This document shows positions 44,469-53,708 of a stretch of DNA of 64,000 nt, piece by piece. This DNA is from Microscilla marina ATCC 23134. Lineage in GTDB: Bacteria > Bacteroidota > Bacteroidia > Cytophagales > Microscillaceae. The notes below the pieces were generated by a model, which had not been told where the DNA came from, ran no database searches, and worked only from the letters and a program-made list of their open reading frames with translations. The position numbers and the translations under genes are program-made. The stretch spans positions 62,001 to 126,000 of the forward strand of contig NZ_AAWS01000015.1 of the NCBI RefSeq assembly GCF_000169175.1. Direction: 5' to 3'. Each line of letters starts with the position of its first letter. The stretch's first letter is position 1.

Positions 44469-45581
44469 ATGATGGATATATATGCAATCGGTTGGCTGTT
44501 GATGGTGATTTGTGGCGGATTTTTGGCAACTGCCTGGCAGTCACCCAACGATGAAAGTGATTTGCCCTTTTCAGGCATCGAAAACAGGCTTTTTACCTTG
44601 TTGATGGACGGAGAATTCGATAAATTATTCTTGATCTTAAAACAATTACTTACCGACACCCCCTGTGAGCCCATGATTTATACCTACCTGGGGCAGGCAC
44701 ATACCAATCTCAAAGACGAAATAGGAGAAGAAGACGCCCTTATGGAAATTTTGAACATTTGTGGCAACAAAGTACTGGAGGGATACTATCATTACAGCAC
44801 TCATTTGTTAGGCGAAGGACGTTATGAAGATGCTTATGACCTTTTGTCGCAAGGCACGCACCTGTTTCACCGCGAGGCAAAACTACACTACTTGTATGGC
44901 ATCGCATTGTACCACCTAGAGTGGGGCTATGAGGCGCTAGATGCCTTCAGCAGTGCTATTATACGAGATAGCCGACAACACGAATATTTCTTTTTTCGGG
45001 CTAAAACCAATGAGTTGTTGGAAGAATATGGCGATGCTTTGCGTGATTTTACTACCAGTATCATGGTTTGTGCCACTGGGGTGGGATATGCAGCGCGTGC
45101 CGACTTGTTGTTGTATAAAATGGACGCGCCTTACAAAGCCTTCAATGATTATGAACGTGCTACGGCACTAGGCAACCAGCATTGTCAAGAAGATTTGAAG
45201 CATTGCAAGGCAATTATTGGCAAAAATTACACTTCACTGTTTCGCAACTGGCAAAACCTACGACGCGACACAGCGATACGCCTGGGGCAGCAAGTCTTAA
45301 ACCACTACCCCAACCCCTATATACAGCAAAGGGTAGAGCATATTCTTACCCAACTTCAGCAAGAAGAGTACGAAGAGCAAAAGTTTTGGGTAGAGTACCT
45401 GCCTCAAGGCAACGAAATATATGCCCAGGCAAAAAAAATGTTCTTAGCCCAAAACTATGCAGGTGCTTTTTGGTTACTTCATGAGCAAACTCCCTTTTTT
45501 AGAAAAAAACAACACCGCCCTTTTATTTATCATAAGATGTATGCGCTCATGGACGAGTGTGTTGATAAAGTAATGAAGTAA
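44469..45581 (+). CDS. TPR-like protein with N-terminal membrane helix
   Basis: A 370-residue protein. A short hydrophobic segment (about residues 4-24, IYAIGWLLMVICGGFLATAW) is followed by helical repeats of TPR type, such as AHTNLKDEIGEEDALMEIL, YHYSTHLLGEGRYEDAYDLL and YLYGIALYHLEWGYEALDAFSSAI. It is probably a membrane-anchored scaffold. It lies between porD and the Sm-like gene. TPR proteins are common in gliding and secretion loci, but a link to type IX secretion here is only positional. Confidence 0.75.
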   Translation: MMDIYAIGWLLMVICGGFLATAWQSPNDESDLPFSGIENRLFTLLMDGEFDKLFLILKQLLTDTPCEPMIYTYLGQAHTNLKDEIGEEDALMEILNICGNKVLEGYYHYSTHLLGEGRYEDAYDLLSQGTHLFHREAKLHYLYGIALYHLEWGYEALDAFSSAIIRDSRQHEYFFFRAKTNELLEEYGDALRDFTTSIMVCATGVGYAARADLLLYKMDAPYKAFNDYERATALGNQHCQEDLKHCKAIIGKNYTSLFRNWQNLRRDTAIRLGQQVLNHYPNPYIQQRVEHILTQLQQEEYEEQKFWVEYLPQGNEIYAQAKKMFLAQNYAGAFWLLHEQTPFFRKKQHRPFIYHKMYALMDECVDKVMK

Positions 45582-45745
45582 GGTGGTAACTGGAATGCTC
45601 AATTTTTGATCATTGAGTTGCTGTGATTGCTATTTTTATGAGAAAATTTACCAAAAAAACCAAAGATTTTGTCCAATCGGCTCTTTTTTTTGTTTAGAAT
45701 ATTAACTTTGCTTCCAGAACGGATAAGCAATGAGTAAATAAAGTC

Positions 45746-45973
45746 ATGGGAAAAAGACAAATACGTATTTTTGAGAGTGATATTGACCCAAAGTTGCCCG
45801 AACTGGTGCAAAAAGAACTCAACCTGATTCTTAAGAATAACCTGACGCTTCGTGGCACAATTTATAAGTATGACGAATCAAAGTTATATTTGAAAGATAC
45901 TATTCATCGCAAACACGTGATTGACAAATCAGCCGTTGCCGAAATAATTATAGACCATACTACTTTGTATTAA
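45746..45973 (+). CDS. Sm/Hfq-like small protein (candidate)
   Basis: A 75-residue protein. After a 20-residue start it reads VQKELNLILKNNLTLRG, then TIYKYDESKLYLKD and HVIDKSAVAEIIID. This is close to the Sm fold pattern: a first helix, strands with the G at the Sm1 turn, D-x-x-x-L-x-L-K-D, and an I-x-x-S-A-x-x-x-I-I final strand as in Hfq. Canonical Hfq is rare in Bacteroidota, so this could be an RNA-binding stand-in. The assignment is by pattern only and needs a structure-based search. recN begins 69 bases downstream. Confidence 0.55.
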   Translation: MGKRQIRIFESDIDPKLPELVQKELNLILKNNLTLRGTIYKYDESKLYLKDTIHRKHVIDKSAVAEIIIDHTTLY

Positions 45974-46042
45974 AGTAGTGGTTGAAACATGTACACACAA
46001 AAAAGACCATAAGCGGATCGTTGTACCGAATGCATTGAGATT

Positions 46043-47701
46043 ATGCTGACGAACCTTTTGATTAAAAATTATGCCCTGATTGAGCAATTAATGGTAAAAC
46101 CCCACCAATCGCTCAATATTATTACCGGAGAAACCGGTGCTGGTAAATCTATTTTACTGGGTGCCATTGGTATGTTAATGGGCAAGCGGGCAGACACTAA
46201 AACCTTACTGTATCATGACAGTAAGTGTATTATAGAAGGAGCTTTTCTGATAGGCTCTTACCAGCTTCATGGCTTGTTTGAAGAGCTGGACATAGACTAT
46301 GAAGAAGAAACCACCATTCGTCGGGAGATAACCCCCAGTGGTAAATCGAGGGCTTTTATTAACGATACTCCTGTTAACCTTGATATATTGCGGCAGGTAG
46401 GGCGCCATTTGGTAGACATACACTCGCAACACGACAACTTACTCTTGAGCGATCATCTTTTCCAATTAAGAATAGTAGATGTATGTGCCGAAAACCAAGC
46501 GTTGATGAAGCGCTATACTGCTAAATACAAAGAGTATCGCACGGTTAAGAAAAAGCACGACCAACTGGTAGAAGAGTACAATCAGCACAAAAACGAGTTA
46601 GATTATAATAAGTTTTTGTACGATGAGTTGGCAAAAGCCAATTTGCAAGCTGGAGAGCAAGACAAGCTCGAAGGTGAACTAAAACTGCTGGAAAGCTCAG
46701 AAGACATCAAACTCAAGCTCAATGAAGCACTGGGTTTGCTGGGGAAAGTAGAAGAAACCGCCATTATAGATCAATTACGCACCGTGACCAACGCCTTGGG
46801 GCAAGTCGGTGACTTAAGCGACAAGTTGGGTGAGATTCACGAGCGTATGAATAGTGCCTTGATCGAACTGGAAGACCTAAACAATGAAATAGAACGCGAA
46901 GAAGAGGTAGTTGATCTCAACGAAGAACGCATAGAAGAGGTAAAAGAGCGGGTGAGTTTTATTTACCAAATGCAACAAAAGCATCAGGCAGTTTCTGTAG
47001 AAGAACTGCTGGAGATACAACATACTTTAGAAGAAAAAGTGCATAAGGTACTCAACTTTGACGAAGAAATTGAGGCATTAAGCACACAATTAGAGGTTGT
47101 TTATACTGCCTTGATGAAGGTAGGAGAGGAGCTGTCGGAAACCCGCCAGAAGGTAGCCCCCGTGATAGAGAAAGACCTCAAAAAGCTATTGGTAGAACTG
47201 GGAATGCCCAACGCAGTACTACAAATTGTGCTCAACAAAGTAACCCCTACTGTACATGGCATCGACGAAATCAGCTTTTTGTTCAGTGCCAATAAGGGTA
47301 TTCCACCACAAGAAATAGCCAAGGTAGCATCAGGTGGTGAGTTTTCACGTTTGATGTTGGCTATCAAATACATCATGGCAAGTAAAACATCATTGCCTAC
47401 CATTATTTTTGATGAGATAGATACAGGTATTTCGGGCGAAATAGCCCTGAAAATGGGTAATATGTTCAAAGAAATGGCACATGGACACCAAATCATTGCC
47501 ATTAGTCACCTACATCAGATAGCGGCCAAAGGGAATCATCATTATTTTGTGTACAAAGACCATTCGGCAGAACGTTCGGTGAGTCGTATAAGGCAACTCG
47601 ATGACCAAGAACGTGTCCAGGAAATAGCTCAAATGATTAGTGGCTCTACTCCTTCAGAAAGTGCGATACTAAGCGCCAAAGAGCTGTTAGAACTTTCATA
47701 A
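46043..47701 (+). CDS. recN: DNA repair protein RecN
   Basis: RecN is an SMC-like ATPase for double-strand break repair. The 552-residue protein has N-terminal Walker A GETGAGKSILLGAI (about residue 30), HSQHDNLLLS, a central coiled coil (about 150-370), and C-terminal signature ASGGEFSRLMLAIKY followed by Walker B PTIIFDEIDTGISGEIA. The length is normal. It is the last gene of the porD-TPR-Sm-like-recN group and is followed by a good terminator. Confidence 0.96.
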   Translation: MLTNLLIKNYALIEQLMVKPHQSLNIITGETGAGKSILLGAIGMLMGKRADTKTLLYHDSKCIIEGAFLIGSYQLHGLFEELDIDYEEETTIRREITPSGKSRAFINDTPVNLDILRQVGRHLVDIHSQHDNLLLSDHLFQLRIVDVCAENQALMKRYTAKYKEYRTVKKKHDQLVEEYNQHKNELDYNKFLYDELAKANLQAGEQDKLEGELKLLESSEDIKLKLNEALGLLGKVEETAIIDQLRTVTNALGQVGDLSDKLGEIHERMNSALIELEDLNNEIEREEEVVDLNEERIEEVKERVSFIYQMQQKHQAVSVEELLEIQHTLEEKVHKVLNFDEEIEALSTQLEVVYTALMKVGEELSETRQKVAPVIEKDLKKLLVELGMPNAVLQIVLNKVTPTVHGIDEISFLFSANKGIPPQEIAKVASGGEFSRLMLAIKYIMASKTSLPTIIFDEIDTGISGEIALKMGNMFKEMAHGHQIIAISHLHQIAAKGNHHYFVYKDHSAERSVSRIRQLDDQERVQEIAQMISGSTPSESAILSAKELLELS

Positions 47702-47709
47702 AAAAACTT

Positions 47710-47745
47710 AAAACCTTTGTTCGTTTGTGGGCAAAGGTTTTTTTT
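47710..47745 (+). terminator. Terminator of recN
   Basis: The 10-bp stem AAAACCTTTG/CAAAGGTTTT is followed by a T-run. It begins nine bases after the recN stop. Confidence 0.85.
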
Positions 47746-47933
47746 CAATTCCCCCAAAAAAATACTTGTCCATTTTTCGGTTGCCAGTTGCTTTAGGTAT
47801 TCGGTACTTTGCAGCGTATTTATTTTAATAATTACCAAGACAAGTACAACAGGCAAGTGTAATGAGCGTACTATCAGCAAGCCAATCTTACTTGTAGCTA
47901 ATTGCCTGCTGCTACTTATAACTCTCCGTTTTT

Positions 47934-48998
47934 ATGCAAGTAACCGATCAACAACTCATTAACAAATACTACCGGGCATTGGTAGAGCGAAAGTCTGATT
48001 TTGCCGGAATATTTTATGTAGGTGTCAAAACAACCGACATATTTTGTATAGCCACTTGCAGAGCCCGCAAGCCCAAGCTCGAAAATGTAGTGTTTTATAC
48101 TACATTTAAGGAAGCGTTAGACAATGGTTTTCGCCCCTGTAAAATTTGCAAACCTACCGAAAACGCCCATGCTGCTCCCCCTCAAGTAACTGTTGCCATT
48201 GCCTTAGTAAAAGAGAATCCCAAGCAAAAAGTGTCAGATGCTTTACTGCGCGAACAAGGCATTAGCCCTGAAGTGGTGCGTCGTTGGTTTAATAAAAATT
48301 ATGGAATGACCTTTCAGGCGTATCAGCGCATGTATAGAGTAAATACTGCCTATCAAGAGCTTAAGAGTGGCAAAGCCGCTACTGCTGCTGCCTTTGACGC
48401 CGGGTACGAATCATTGAGTGGGTTTGGTTATACTTACAAGAAAATTTTGGGAAAATCGCCCCAAAAAAGTGTAAATAAATCGGTCATTTTAATCAGCCGA
48501 CTCACTACCCCACTAGGTCCTATGTTTGTGGCGGCCACCAACCAGGGAATATGCCTGCTTGAATTTGTAGATCGCAAAATGTTGGAAACCGAATTGAAAG
48601 ATTTGCAACGTTTGCTGCAAGCACAAATTATGGTAGGCGAAAACCAATACATTGAACAGGCAAAAGCCGAAGTAACAGCTTACTTTGAGGGCAAACTCCA
48701 GGTTTTTGAGGTGCCCTTAGATACCCCAGGCACCGACTTTCAGCAATTGGTATGGGGCGCATTGCAAAACGTTCCTTATGGCAAAACTGCCACTTATCAA
48801 CAACAAGCCAAGCGAATAGATAATATACAGGCAGTAAGAGCAGTAGGCACTGCCAATGGTGCCAATCGGGTATCTATTATAGTGCCTTGTCATCGAGTAA
48901 TTGGTAAAAACGGACAATTGACTGGATACGGAGGAGGGCTTGAACGCAAACGTTGGTTGTTAGACTTTGAGCGCAAACATTTGAACGAAAAGCTATGA
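47934..48998 (+). CDS. ada: Ada-type regulator and O6-methylguanine-DNA methyltransferase
   Basis: A 354-residue protein that joins three parts. The N-terminal Ada zinc domain has four Cys in IFCIATC and FRPCKIC; the first can take methyl groups from phosphotriesters. An AraC-type HTH follows (about 90-175, LREQGISPEVVRRWFNKNYGMTFQAYQR). The C-terminal methyltransferase has active-site Cys in VPCHRVIGKNG. In the adaptive response, methylated Ada activates its own promoter. The gene stands alone after the recN terminator. The length is typical for Ada. Confidence 0.93.
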   Translation: MQVTDQQLINKYYRALVERKSDFAGIFYVGVKTTDIFCIATCRARKPKLENVVFYTTFKEALDNGFRPCKICKPTENAHAAPPQVTVAIALVKENPKQKVSDALLREQGISPEVVRRWFNKNYGMTFQAYQRMYRVNTAYQELKSGKAATAAAFDAGYESLSGFGYTYKKILGKSPQKSVNKSVILISRLTTPLGPMFVAATNQGICLLEFVDRKMLETELKDLQRLLQAQIMVGENQYIEQAKAEVTAYFEGKLQVFEVPLDTPGTDFQQLVWGALQNVPYGKTATYQQQAKRIDNIQAVRAVGTANGANRVSIIVPCHRVIGKNGQLTGYGGGLERKRWLLDFERKHLNEKL

Positions 48999-49020
48999 TA
49001 CCAAACAAGTAATATGTGTT

Positions 49021-49076
49021 TTAAAGTAGCCGCAAAGGCAGAGTCTTCCGAACTTGATTCGGCGAATTTATAAACT
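49021..49076 (-). repeat. Dispersed repeat, partner of 44267-44322
   Basis: The complement of this segment resembles 44267-44322 (both contain CCGAATCAAGTT between GAGTTT and GGCTA blocks). It lies 20 bases after the ada stop. Confidence 0.45.
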
Positions 49077-49253
49077 CTTTAAGGCTCGGTTTATCTAATC
49101 GGGGTATTGACCAACAAGTTGTGATTGGAAAACTGTTTGCAACACCTGCACTCATTTTGAGCGTTGCAAACAGTTCAAAAATTAGTAAAATAGAAAAAAC
49201 AAAATGATCCAAGAGATGGTATTCTATGGAACAGGTGAATTTTGCTGTTTTAC

Positions 49254-49913
49254 TTAATACATTGTTGCCAGGGTTTGTTTATGTTCCAAGGCATATATCA
49301 ACAAACTATTGTGCCCATTTAAGTTCAGTTTTCGGCACATCTGATACCGCCTATTCTCAATCGTTTTAGGGCTTTTAAACAATACTGAGGCTATCTCGTT
49401 GGTAGTTTTTTTCTCAGCAATCATTTGCAGTATTTTTATTTCCAACCGATTGAGCGAGTGCAGTTCATTGGTAGGTTTGTTGTGTGTTGTTATACTATTT
49501 TTTTGGCAAGCCCTACTTAAGAAAGTTTTGCCCTGTTGTAGTTTTCTGAGGCATTCTACCAATTCGTTTTCTTTGCCCTCCTTCATCAATAATCCATCAA
49601 TATTCATTGCCAACAGTTGATTAAACTCGTGATCTTCTACTTCATTGGCAAAAACAATGATTTGGTGTTGTGGATTGTTTTGCTTGATAGTTCTGATAAT
49701 GTCTATTGAGTTAGGAGTGTTTAAGTGAACAATAATTAAATATGGTTGTTTTGTTTTTAGTAAATAATGAACCTGTAAAAGCTCTTCCGCTTCTCTGGTA
49801 ATTTCGTAGCCTGGCATTGCTTCAAACAATGCTTTGAACCCCTTTCGGGTTAAAAAGTTTGCATCAATTATCAAGGTTTTTGTGTTTTGTGTTTTTTTTG
49901 AAATTTGCATCAT
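49254..49913 (-). CDS. LuxR-type regulator with degenerate receiver domain
   Basis: A 219-residue protein. The receiver-like domain (about residues 10-125) has LIIDANF where a double Asp is usual, and PYLIIVHLNTPN where the phospho-acceptor Asp is replaced by His. The C-terminal LuxR HTH (about 150-210) reads LNRLEIKILQMIAEKKTTNEIASVLFKSPKTIENRRYQMCRKL. Such a receiver cannot be phosphorylated in the normal way, so it may be controlled by dimerisation or ligand binding. ATG 49913 (followed by a second ATG) is chosen; an ATG at 49976 would add 21 low-complexity residues. Confidence 0.8.
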   Translation of the reverse strand: MMQISKKTQNTKTLIIDANFLTRKGFKALFEAMPGYEITREAEELLQVHYLLKTKQPYLIIVHLNTPNSIDIIRTIKQNNPQHQIIVFANEVEDHEFNQLLAMNIDGLLMKEGKENELVECLRKLQQGKTFLSRACQKNSITTHNKPTNELHSLNRLEIKILQMIAEKKTTNEIASVLFKSPKTIENRRYQMCRKLNLNGHNSLLIYALEHKQTLATMY

Positions 49914-50192
49914 TTGCTTAGGGTTATTGTTAGGTTTTTTGTGTAATGGTGGTGTTGTAAAACGGAAGGTGTGCATTGCTTGCCCTCCTGTTTTACGGTC
50001 AGGACAAGGACTGTGAGAATATTTTTCATGGTATTTAATATATTGTAAGACCTTTTTATTTTCCTTAAAATTATTACTGATTTTAACGTGTCAAGGTTAC
50101 GGTGAGCGAGGGTTAAATATGGGCAGAGGTGGATATTTTGTGCTGTCAAGTAAAAAAAGAGAGAGGAACGGTTGTGCAGAAAAAGGCTTGGC

Positions 50193-50230
50193 AAAAAAAA
50201 AGAGATGCGTGAAATATTCGCCATCTCTTT
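50193..50230 (-). terminator. Terminator of 38-codon small gene
   Basis: On the minus strand AAAGAGATG pairs with CATCTCTTT, followed by a run of T residues. It lies about 29 bases after the stop of the small ORF at 50259-50375. Confidence 0.7.
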
Positions 50231-50258
50231 TGTGTTTACTTGTTAAATTAATTGATCA

Positions 50259-50375
50259 TTATTTTCTTTTAATTACTTTCTTTTTTTCAATATCCATCAT
50301 AAAAAATGGGCGATGAAAACCTCTGGTAATTCTTGGTCTTTTATCTGAATATGAGTATTTATTAAACGTGTCCAT
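50259..50375 (-). CDS. Candidate 38-residue basic small protein
   Basis: ATG at 50375 to TAA at 50259 encodes a 38-residue basic protein starting MDTFNKYSYSDKRPRITRGF and ending in a lysine-rich tail (KKKVIKRK). A clear terminator follows on the same strand, which makes a real short gene likely. No signal peptide or known family is recognised. It could also be the 3' part of a non-coding RNA. It is the only gene-like content in 49914-50760. Confidence 0.45.
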   Translation of the reverse strand: MDTFNKYSYSDKRPRITRGFHRPFFMMDIEKKKVIKRK

Positions 50376-50760
50376 AACTTCTTCAATTTTTCAATATCCC
50401 TTACTAATCTTTATTATATTACAAAGTACTCATTTTTTCTTAAAAAAAGCAAGTTTTTATAGATTTTTGTAACCTTTTATAGATACTATCGTAGCATTCT
50501 TAAAAATACTGTAAAAATTGATAAATGAAGGTATATAAAGGGTTTAGGTATGATATTTCAACTTTTTATTTGGTATGAAGTGACTGTTACCTACGAGTGA
50601 ATCAGGTGTTTTTTTACTGTTTCTGTTTTTTTTCAGAAATTTTTATAAAAGACATTTCCCAAAAAAAATACAATAAAAATCTCTTCCCAGAAGCAACCAA
50701 TTCTTAGGGTGTGCTTGTAAGTAGTTTATAAATAACCGATTACATTAAACAAAAGAAACT

Positions 50761-51366
50761 ATGGAGAGTAAGCGCCTTTTATTAATTATTTGCTTGTTAT
50801 TGTCAGGGTTATATGCTTGTAGCAATCAAAACCAAGAAGATGACGTGGTACCTAGCCAACCCGATATTGCTATACCGCAAGGCCCAAGTTGCCCCAATAG
50901 CCCCTCGGTAATAGTGAAGTCTACCCAAAACACCGAATGTGGACAGAGCCAAGGAAAATTAGTGGTGGAAGGTTCAGGAGGGCAAGGTTCTTTGACTTAC
51001 AGTATCAATGGGCAAAACTTTCAGACAGACACCGTATTTGCCGGACTGGCAGATGATACTTATACTGTAATAGTAAAAGATTCGATAGGCTGTACCAATA
51101 CTGTAAATGCCAGCATAGGAACAAACTCTGATGTGAGCCTTATCACAGATGTTGAGCCTATTATACGAACCAACTGTGCTATATCACAATGCCATGTATC
51201 TGGAGGCAGAAGTCCTAACCTGACAACCAAAGCCAGTATTTTGAACAATGCTGCCAGCATTAAAAGCGAAGTAGTGAGTGGCTCGATGCCGAGGGGCAGC
51301 ACCTTATCTAAGTCTGAGATAGATCAGATTCGTTGTTGGGTAAACGATGGGGCTAAAGATAACTAA
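50761..51366 (+). CDS. Lipoprotein with SprB-like repeat and cytochrome-c-like end
   Basis: A 201-residue protein with a lipoprotein signal (LYAC, about residues 17-20). The middle has a SprB-like segment: GKLVVEGSGGQGSLTYSINGQNF...DTYTVIVKDSIGCTNT. The C terminus reads VEPIIRTNCAISQCHVSGG (C-x4-C-H), then SGSMPRGSTLSKSEIDQIRCWVNDGA. This matches the small cytochrome-c-like domains common in Bacteroidota lipoproteins, where the CH motif binds haem and MPRG supplies the other ligand. Haem binding is inferred. It is probably cell-surface or periplasmic. Confidence 0.78.
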   Translation: MESKRLLLIICLLLSGLYACSNQNQEDDVVPSQPDIAIPQGPSCPNSPSVIVKSTQNTECGQSQGKLVVEGSGGQGSLTYSINGQNFQTDTVFAGLADDTYTVIVKDSIGCTNTVNASIGTNSDVSLITDVEPIIRTNCAISQCHVSGGRSPNLTTKASILNNAASIKSEVVSGSMPRGSTLSKSEIDQIRCWVNDGAKDN

Positions 51367-51375
51367 TAGTTGGGT

Positions 51376-51500
51376 TGAAAGCTTCAACAGGGGGTAAGCT
51401 TTAAGCGACAAGCTTCAAGTCCTTACCAATGAATCGGGATTTAAAAACAGATTCGATTCACAGGCAACTAACAAATGCATAGTCTATTCACCTTCAGTAG
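51376..51500 (-). repeat. Modular dispersed repeat, copy d (inverted)
   Basis: This carries the GCTTTAAGCGACAAGCTTCA block and the complement of the GTTAGTTGCCTGTGAATC block, but the central CTACAGCAGC block is replaced by a different segment (TTTTTAAATCCCGATTCAT on the complement). Confidence 0.65.
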
Positions 51501-51550
51501 ATGATGAGTTAGTTAGAGTATATTTTTTGTACCACCAGATGATGTGAAAA

Positions 51551-51592
51551 ATGGCTGTATAGCAATGATTTTGTCTCACTCTATACAGCCAT
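51551..51592. terminator. Hairpin between convergent genes
   Basis: The 12-bp perfect stem ATGGCTGTATAG/CTATACAGCCAT has an 18-base loop. There is no strong T-run. It lies between the lipoprotein gene and the convergent carboxylase gene. Confidence 0.5.
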
Positions 51593-51619
51593 TGATTGTG
51601 TGCGTAAGCTGTTTATATT

Positions 51620-53200
51620 TTACAACGGAATATTGCCGTGTTTTTTCTTAGGCAAAGTAGCCACTTTATTTTCGAGCATTTTGAAAGCCTTGATTAACTT
51701 TGCGCGGGTTTGCTCTGGCATAATTACTTCATCGACATAGCCACGGTGGGCAGCACGGTAAGGAGTAGCAAACTTGCGGGTATACTCATCTACTTTTTCC
51801 TGTAGTTTAGCTTCTGGGTCGGCAGCCTCGGCTATTTCACGTTTAAAAATAATTTCAGAAGCCCCTTTAGCGCCCATTACTGCAATTTCGGCAGTTGGCC
51901 AGGCGTAGTTCATGTCTGCCCCAATGTGCTTAGAGTTCATTACATCATAAGCTCCACCATAAGCCTTGCGGGTGATCACTGTAATACGTGGTACAGTAGC
52001 CTCACAGAAAGCGTACAATAGCTTGGCACCGTTGGTGATGATACCTTTCCATTCTTGGTCGGTACCTGGCAAGAAACCTGGCACATCTTCCAAGACCAGT
52101 AAAGGAATATTAAATGAATCACAGAACCGCACAAAACGACCTGCTTTAGTACTGGCGTTGATGTCTAATACCCCGGCAAGCACTGCAGGTTGGTTGCCCA
52201 CAATACCAATGCTGCGCCCACCCAAACGGGCAAAACCTACCACAATATTTTCGGCAAAATCTTTATGTACTTCCAAAAAACTGTCCGTGTCTACCAACTC
52301 CTCTATTACCTCGCGCATATCATAAGGTTGGTTAGGATTGGCAGGAATCACCTCATTCAATTTGCTGCGTAGTTCATCTCCATTGCTTTCGTAAGGCAAC
52401 ATAGGGGGAGTTTCTTCGCAGTTTTGAGGAATGTAACTCAACAACTGTTTAAGGTTGTTAATACAAGCTACTTCGTTGGCGCAAGAGAAATGCGTGACCC
52501 CACTTTTGGTGCTATGAGTGCTGGCACCACCCAGCTCTTCAGAGGTTACCTCTTCGTTGGTAACCGTTTTTACTACTTTGGGACCAGTTACAAACATATA
52601 AGAGGTATTTTCTACCATCATAATAAAATCGGTAATGGCTGGCGAGTATACAGCTCCACCCGCACAAGGTCCCATTACTGCCGAAATCTGAGGTATTACC
52701 CCTGAGGCAAGCGTGTTACGGTAAAAAATATCGGCGTATCCGGCAAGCGAAATGACCCCCTCCTGAATACGTGCTCCACCTGAGTCATTAAGTCCTATGA
52801 CAGGTGCTCCATTTTCCATCGCCAAGTCCATAATTTTGCATATTTTCTCAGCGTAAGTTTCTGACAAAGAGCCGCCAAATACAGTGAAGTCTTGTGAAAA
52901 CACATACACCAAACGCCCATGAACGGTGCCGTATCCAGTTACTACTCCGTCGCCCAGGTAATATTCTTCGCCCAAGCCAAAGTCTTTACAGCGGTGCATG
53001 ACAAATTTCCCGATTTCTTCGAAAGAACCTTCATCTAAAAAAAGCTCAATACGCTCACGAGCGGTCAATTTGCCTTTTTTGTGCTGCGACTCTATGCGTT
53101 TCTCTCCACCACCTAACAATGCTTCGGCATTCTTACGGGCAAGTTCGTTAAATTTTGCTGTTAATGTTTCGTCCTGTTGGTTTGCTACAGTGTTTTCCAT
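51620..53200 (-). CDS. Acyl-CoA carboxylase beta (carboxyltransferase) subunit
   Basis: A 526-residue protein of the propionyl/acetyl-CoA carboxylase beta family. It moves carboxyl groups from biotin to an acyl-CoA. It has the start [20 protein letters not shown], the N-half oxyanion motif [20 protein letters not shown], and the C-half motif [26 protein letters not shown] followed by [15 protein letters not shown]. The length is right. No biotin carboxylase or biotin carrier gene lies next to it in this window. Propionyl-CoA carboxylase (pccB) is the most likely specificity, but methylmalonyl-CoA decarboxylase subunits look alike. Confidence 0.92.
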   Translation of the reverse strand: MENTVANQQDETLTAKFNELARKNAEALLGGGEKRIESQHKKGKLTARERIELFLDEGSFEEIGKFVMHRCKDFGLGEEYYLGDGVVTGYGTVHGRLVYVFSQDFTVFGGSLSETYAEKICKIMDLAMENGAPVIGLNDSGGARIQEGVISLAGYADIFYRNTLASGVIPQISAVMGPCAGGAVYSPAITDFIMMVENTSYMFVTGPKVVKTVTNEEVTSEELGGASTHSTKSGVTHFSCANEVACINNLKQLLSYIPQNCEETPPMLPYESNGDELRSKLNEVIPANPNQPYDMREVIEELVDTDSFLEVHKDFAENIVVGFARLGGRSIGIVGNQPAVLAGVLDINASTKAGRFVRFCDSFNIPLLVLEDVPGFLPGTDQEWKGIITNGAKLLYAFCEATVPRITVITRKAYGGAYDVMNSKHIGADMNYAWPTAEIAVMGAKGASEIIFKREIAEAADPEAKLQEKVDEYTRKFATPYRAAHRGYVDEVIMPEQTRAKLIKAFKMLENKVATLPKKKHGNIPL

Positions 53201-53351
53201 TGAATATATGCTAATATCTATGAATGACTAACCTTGATAACTTAAAATATTGATGATCAGTGAGTTGGCCTCAATATTTTTTGGGTAATTATTTTATAAG
53301 GGCTGAAAATACGAATAATTTGATGAAAATGAGGATTTACTCAGGTTTTAA

Positions 53352-53508
53352 GGAACGGAAAAAAAATAACTTTTCAGTTTGGAGGTGCTCTTTCATTCTG
53401 ATGCTTCGTTACTTTTTTAGCCGTAGCTATGGCTACGCCTGCAAAAAGTGCCTCGTCTCAAAATAAAATCCCTCCCTCGAAATCAGTAATTTATTTTTTC
53501 ACCATTCC
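53352..53508. mobile_element. MITE-B element, copy 2
   Basis: A 157-bp element with inverted ends GGAACGG...CCATTCC, each continuing into AAAAAATAA, flanked by TAA (53349-53351 and 53509-53511). It shares its central hairpin (GCCGTAGC/GCTACG) and CAAAAAGTGCCTC block with MITE-A and with 15817-15976. Confidence 0.75.
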
Positions 53509-53708
53509 TAAGTAGAATAACACCGAATTGTAATCTGCTATATTTTATCAAAAGTAGCTGAAAATCTACCTATAAATTCTGTAGAACCCAACATTTATAT
53601 TATATTTAGAAACAAATGTGCTATTCAACCAAGGTTTGGCATAAATTGCGCTTGAATAAATTCGGTTGCTGTCAAATTTTTTTAAAATTATAACTCCTGA
53701 GCATTTAT

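Noticed and set aside
50119-50316. 65-codon plus-strand ORF
   Set aside because: Poor composition, and it overlaps the terminator and the better-supported minus-strand small ORF.
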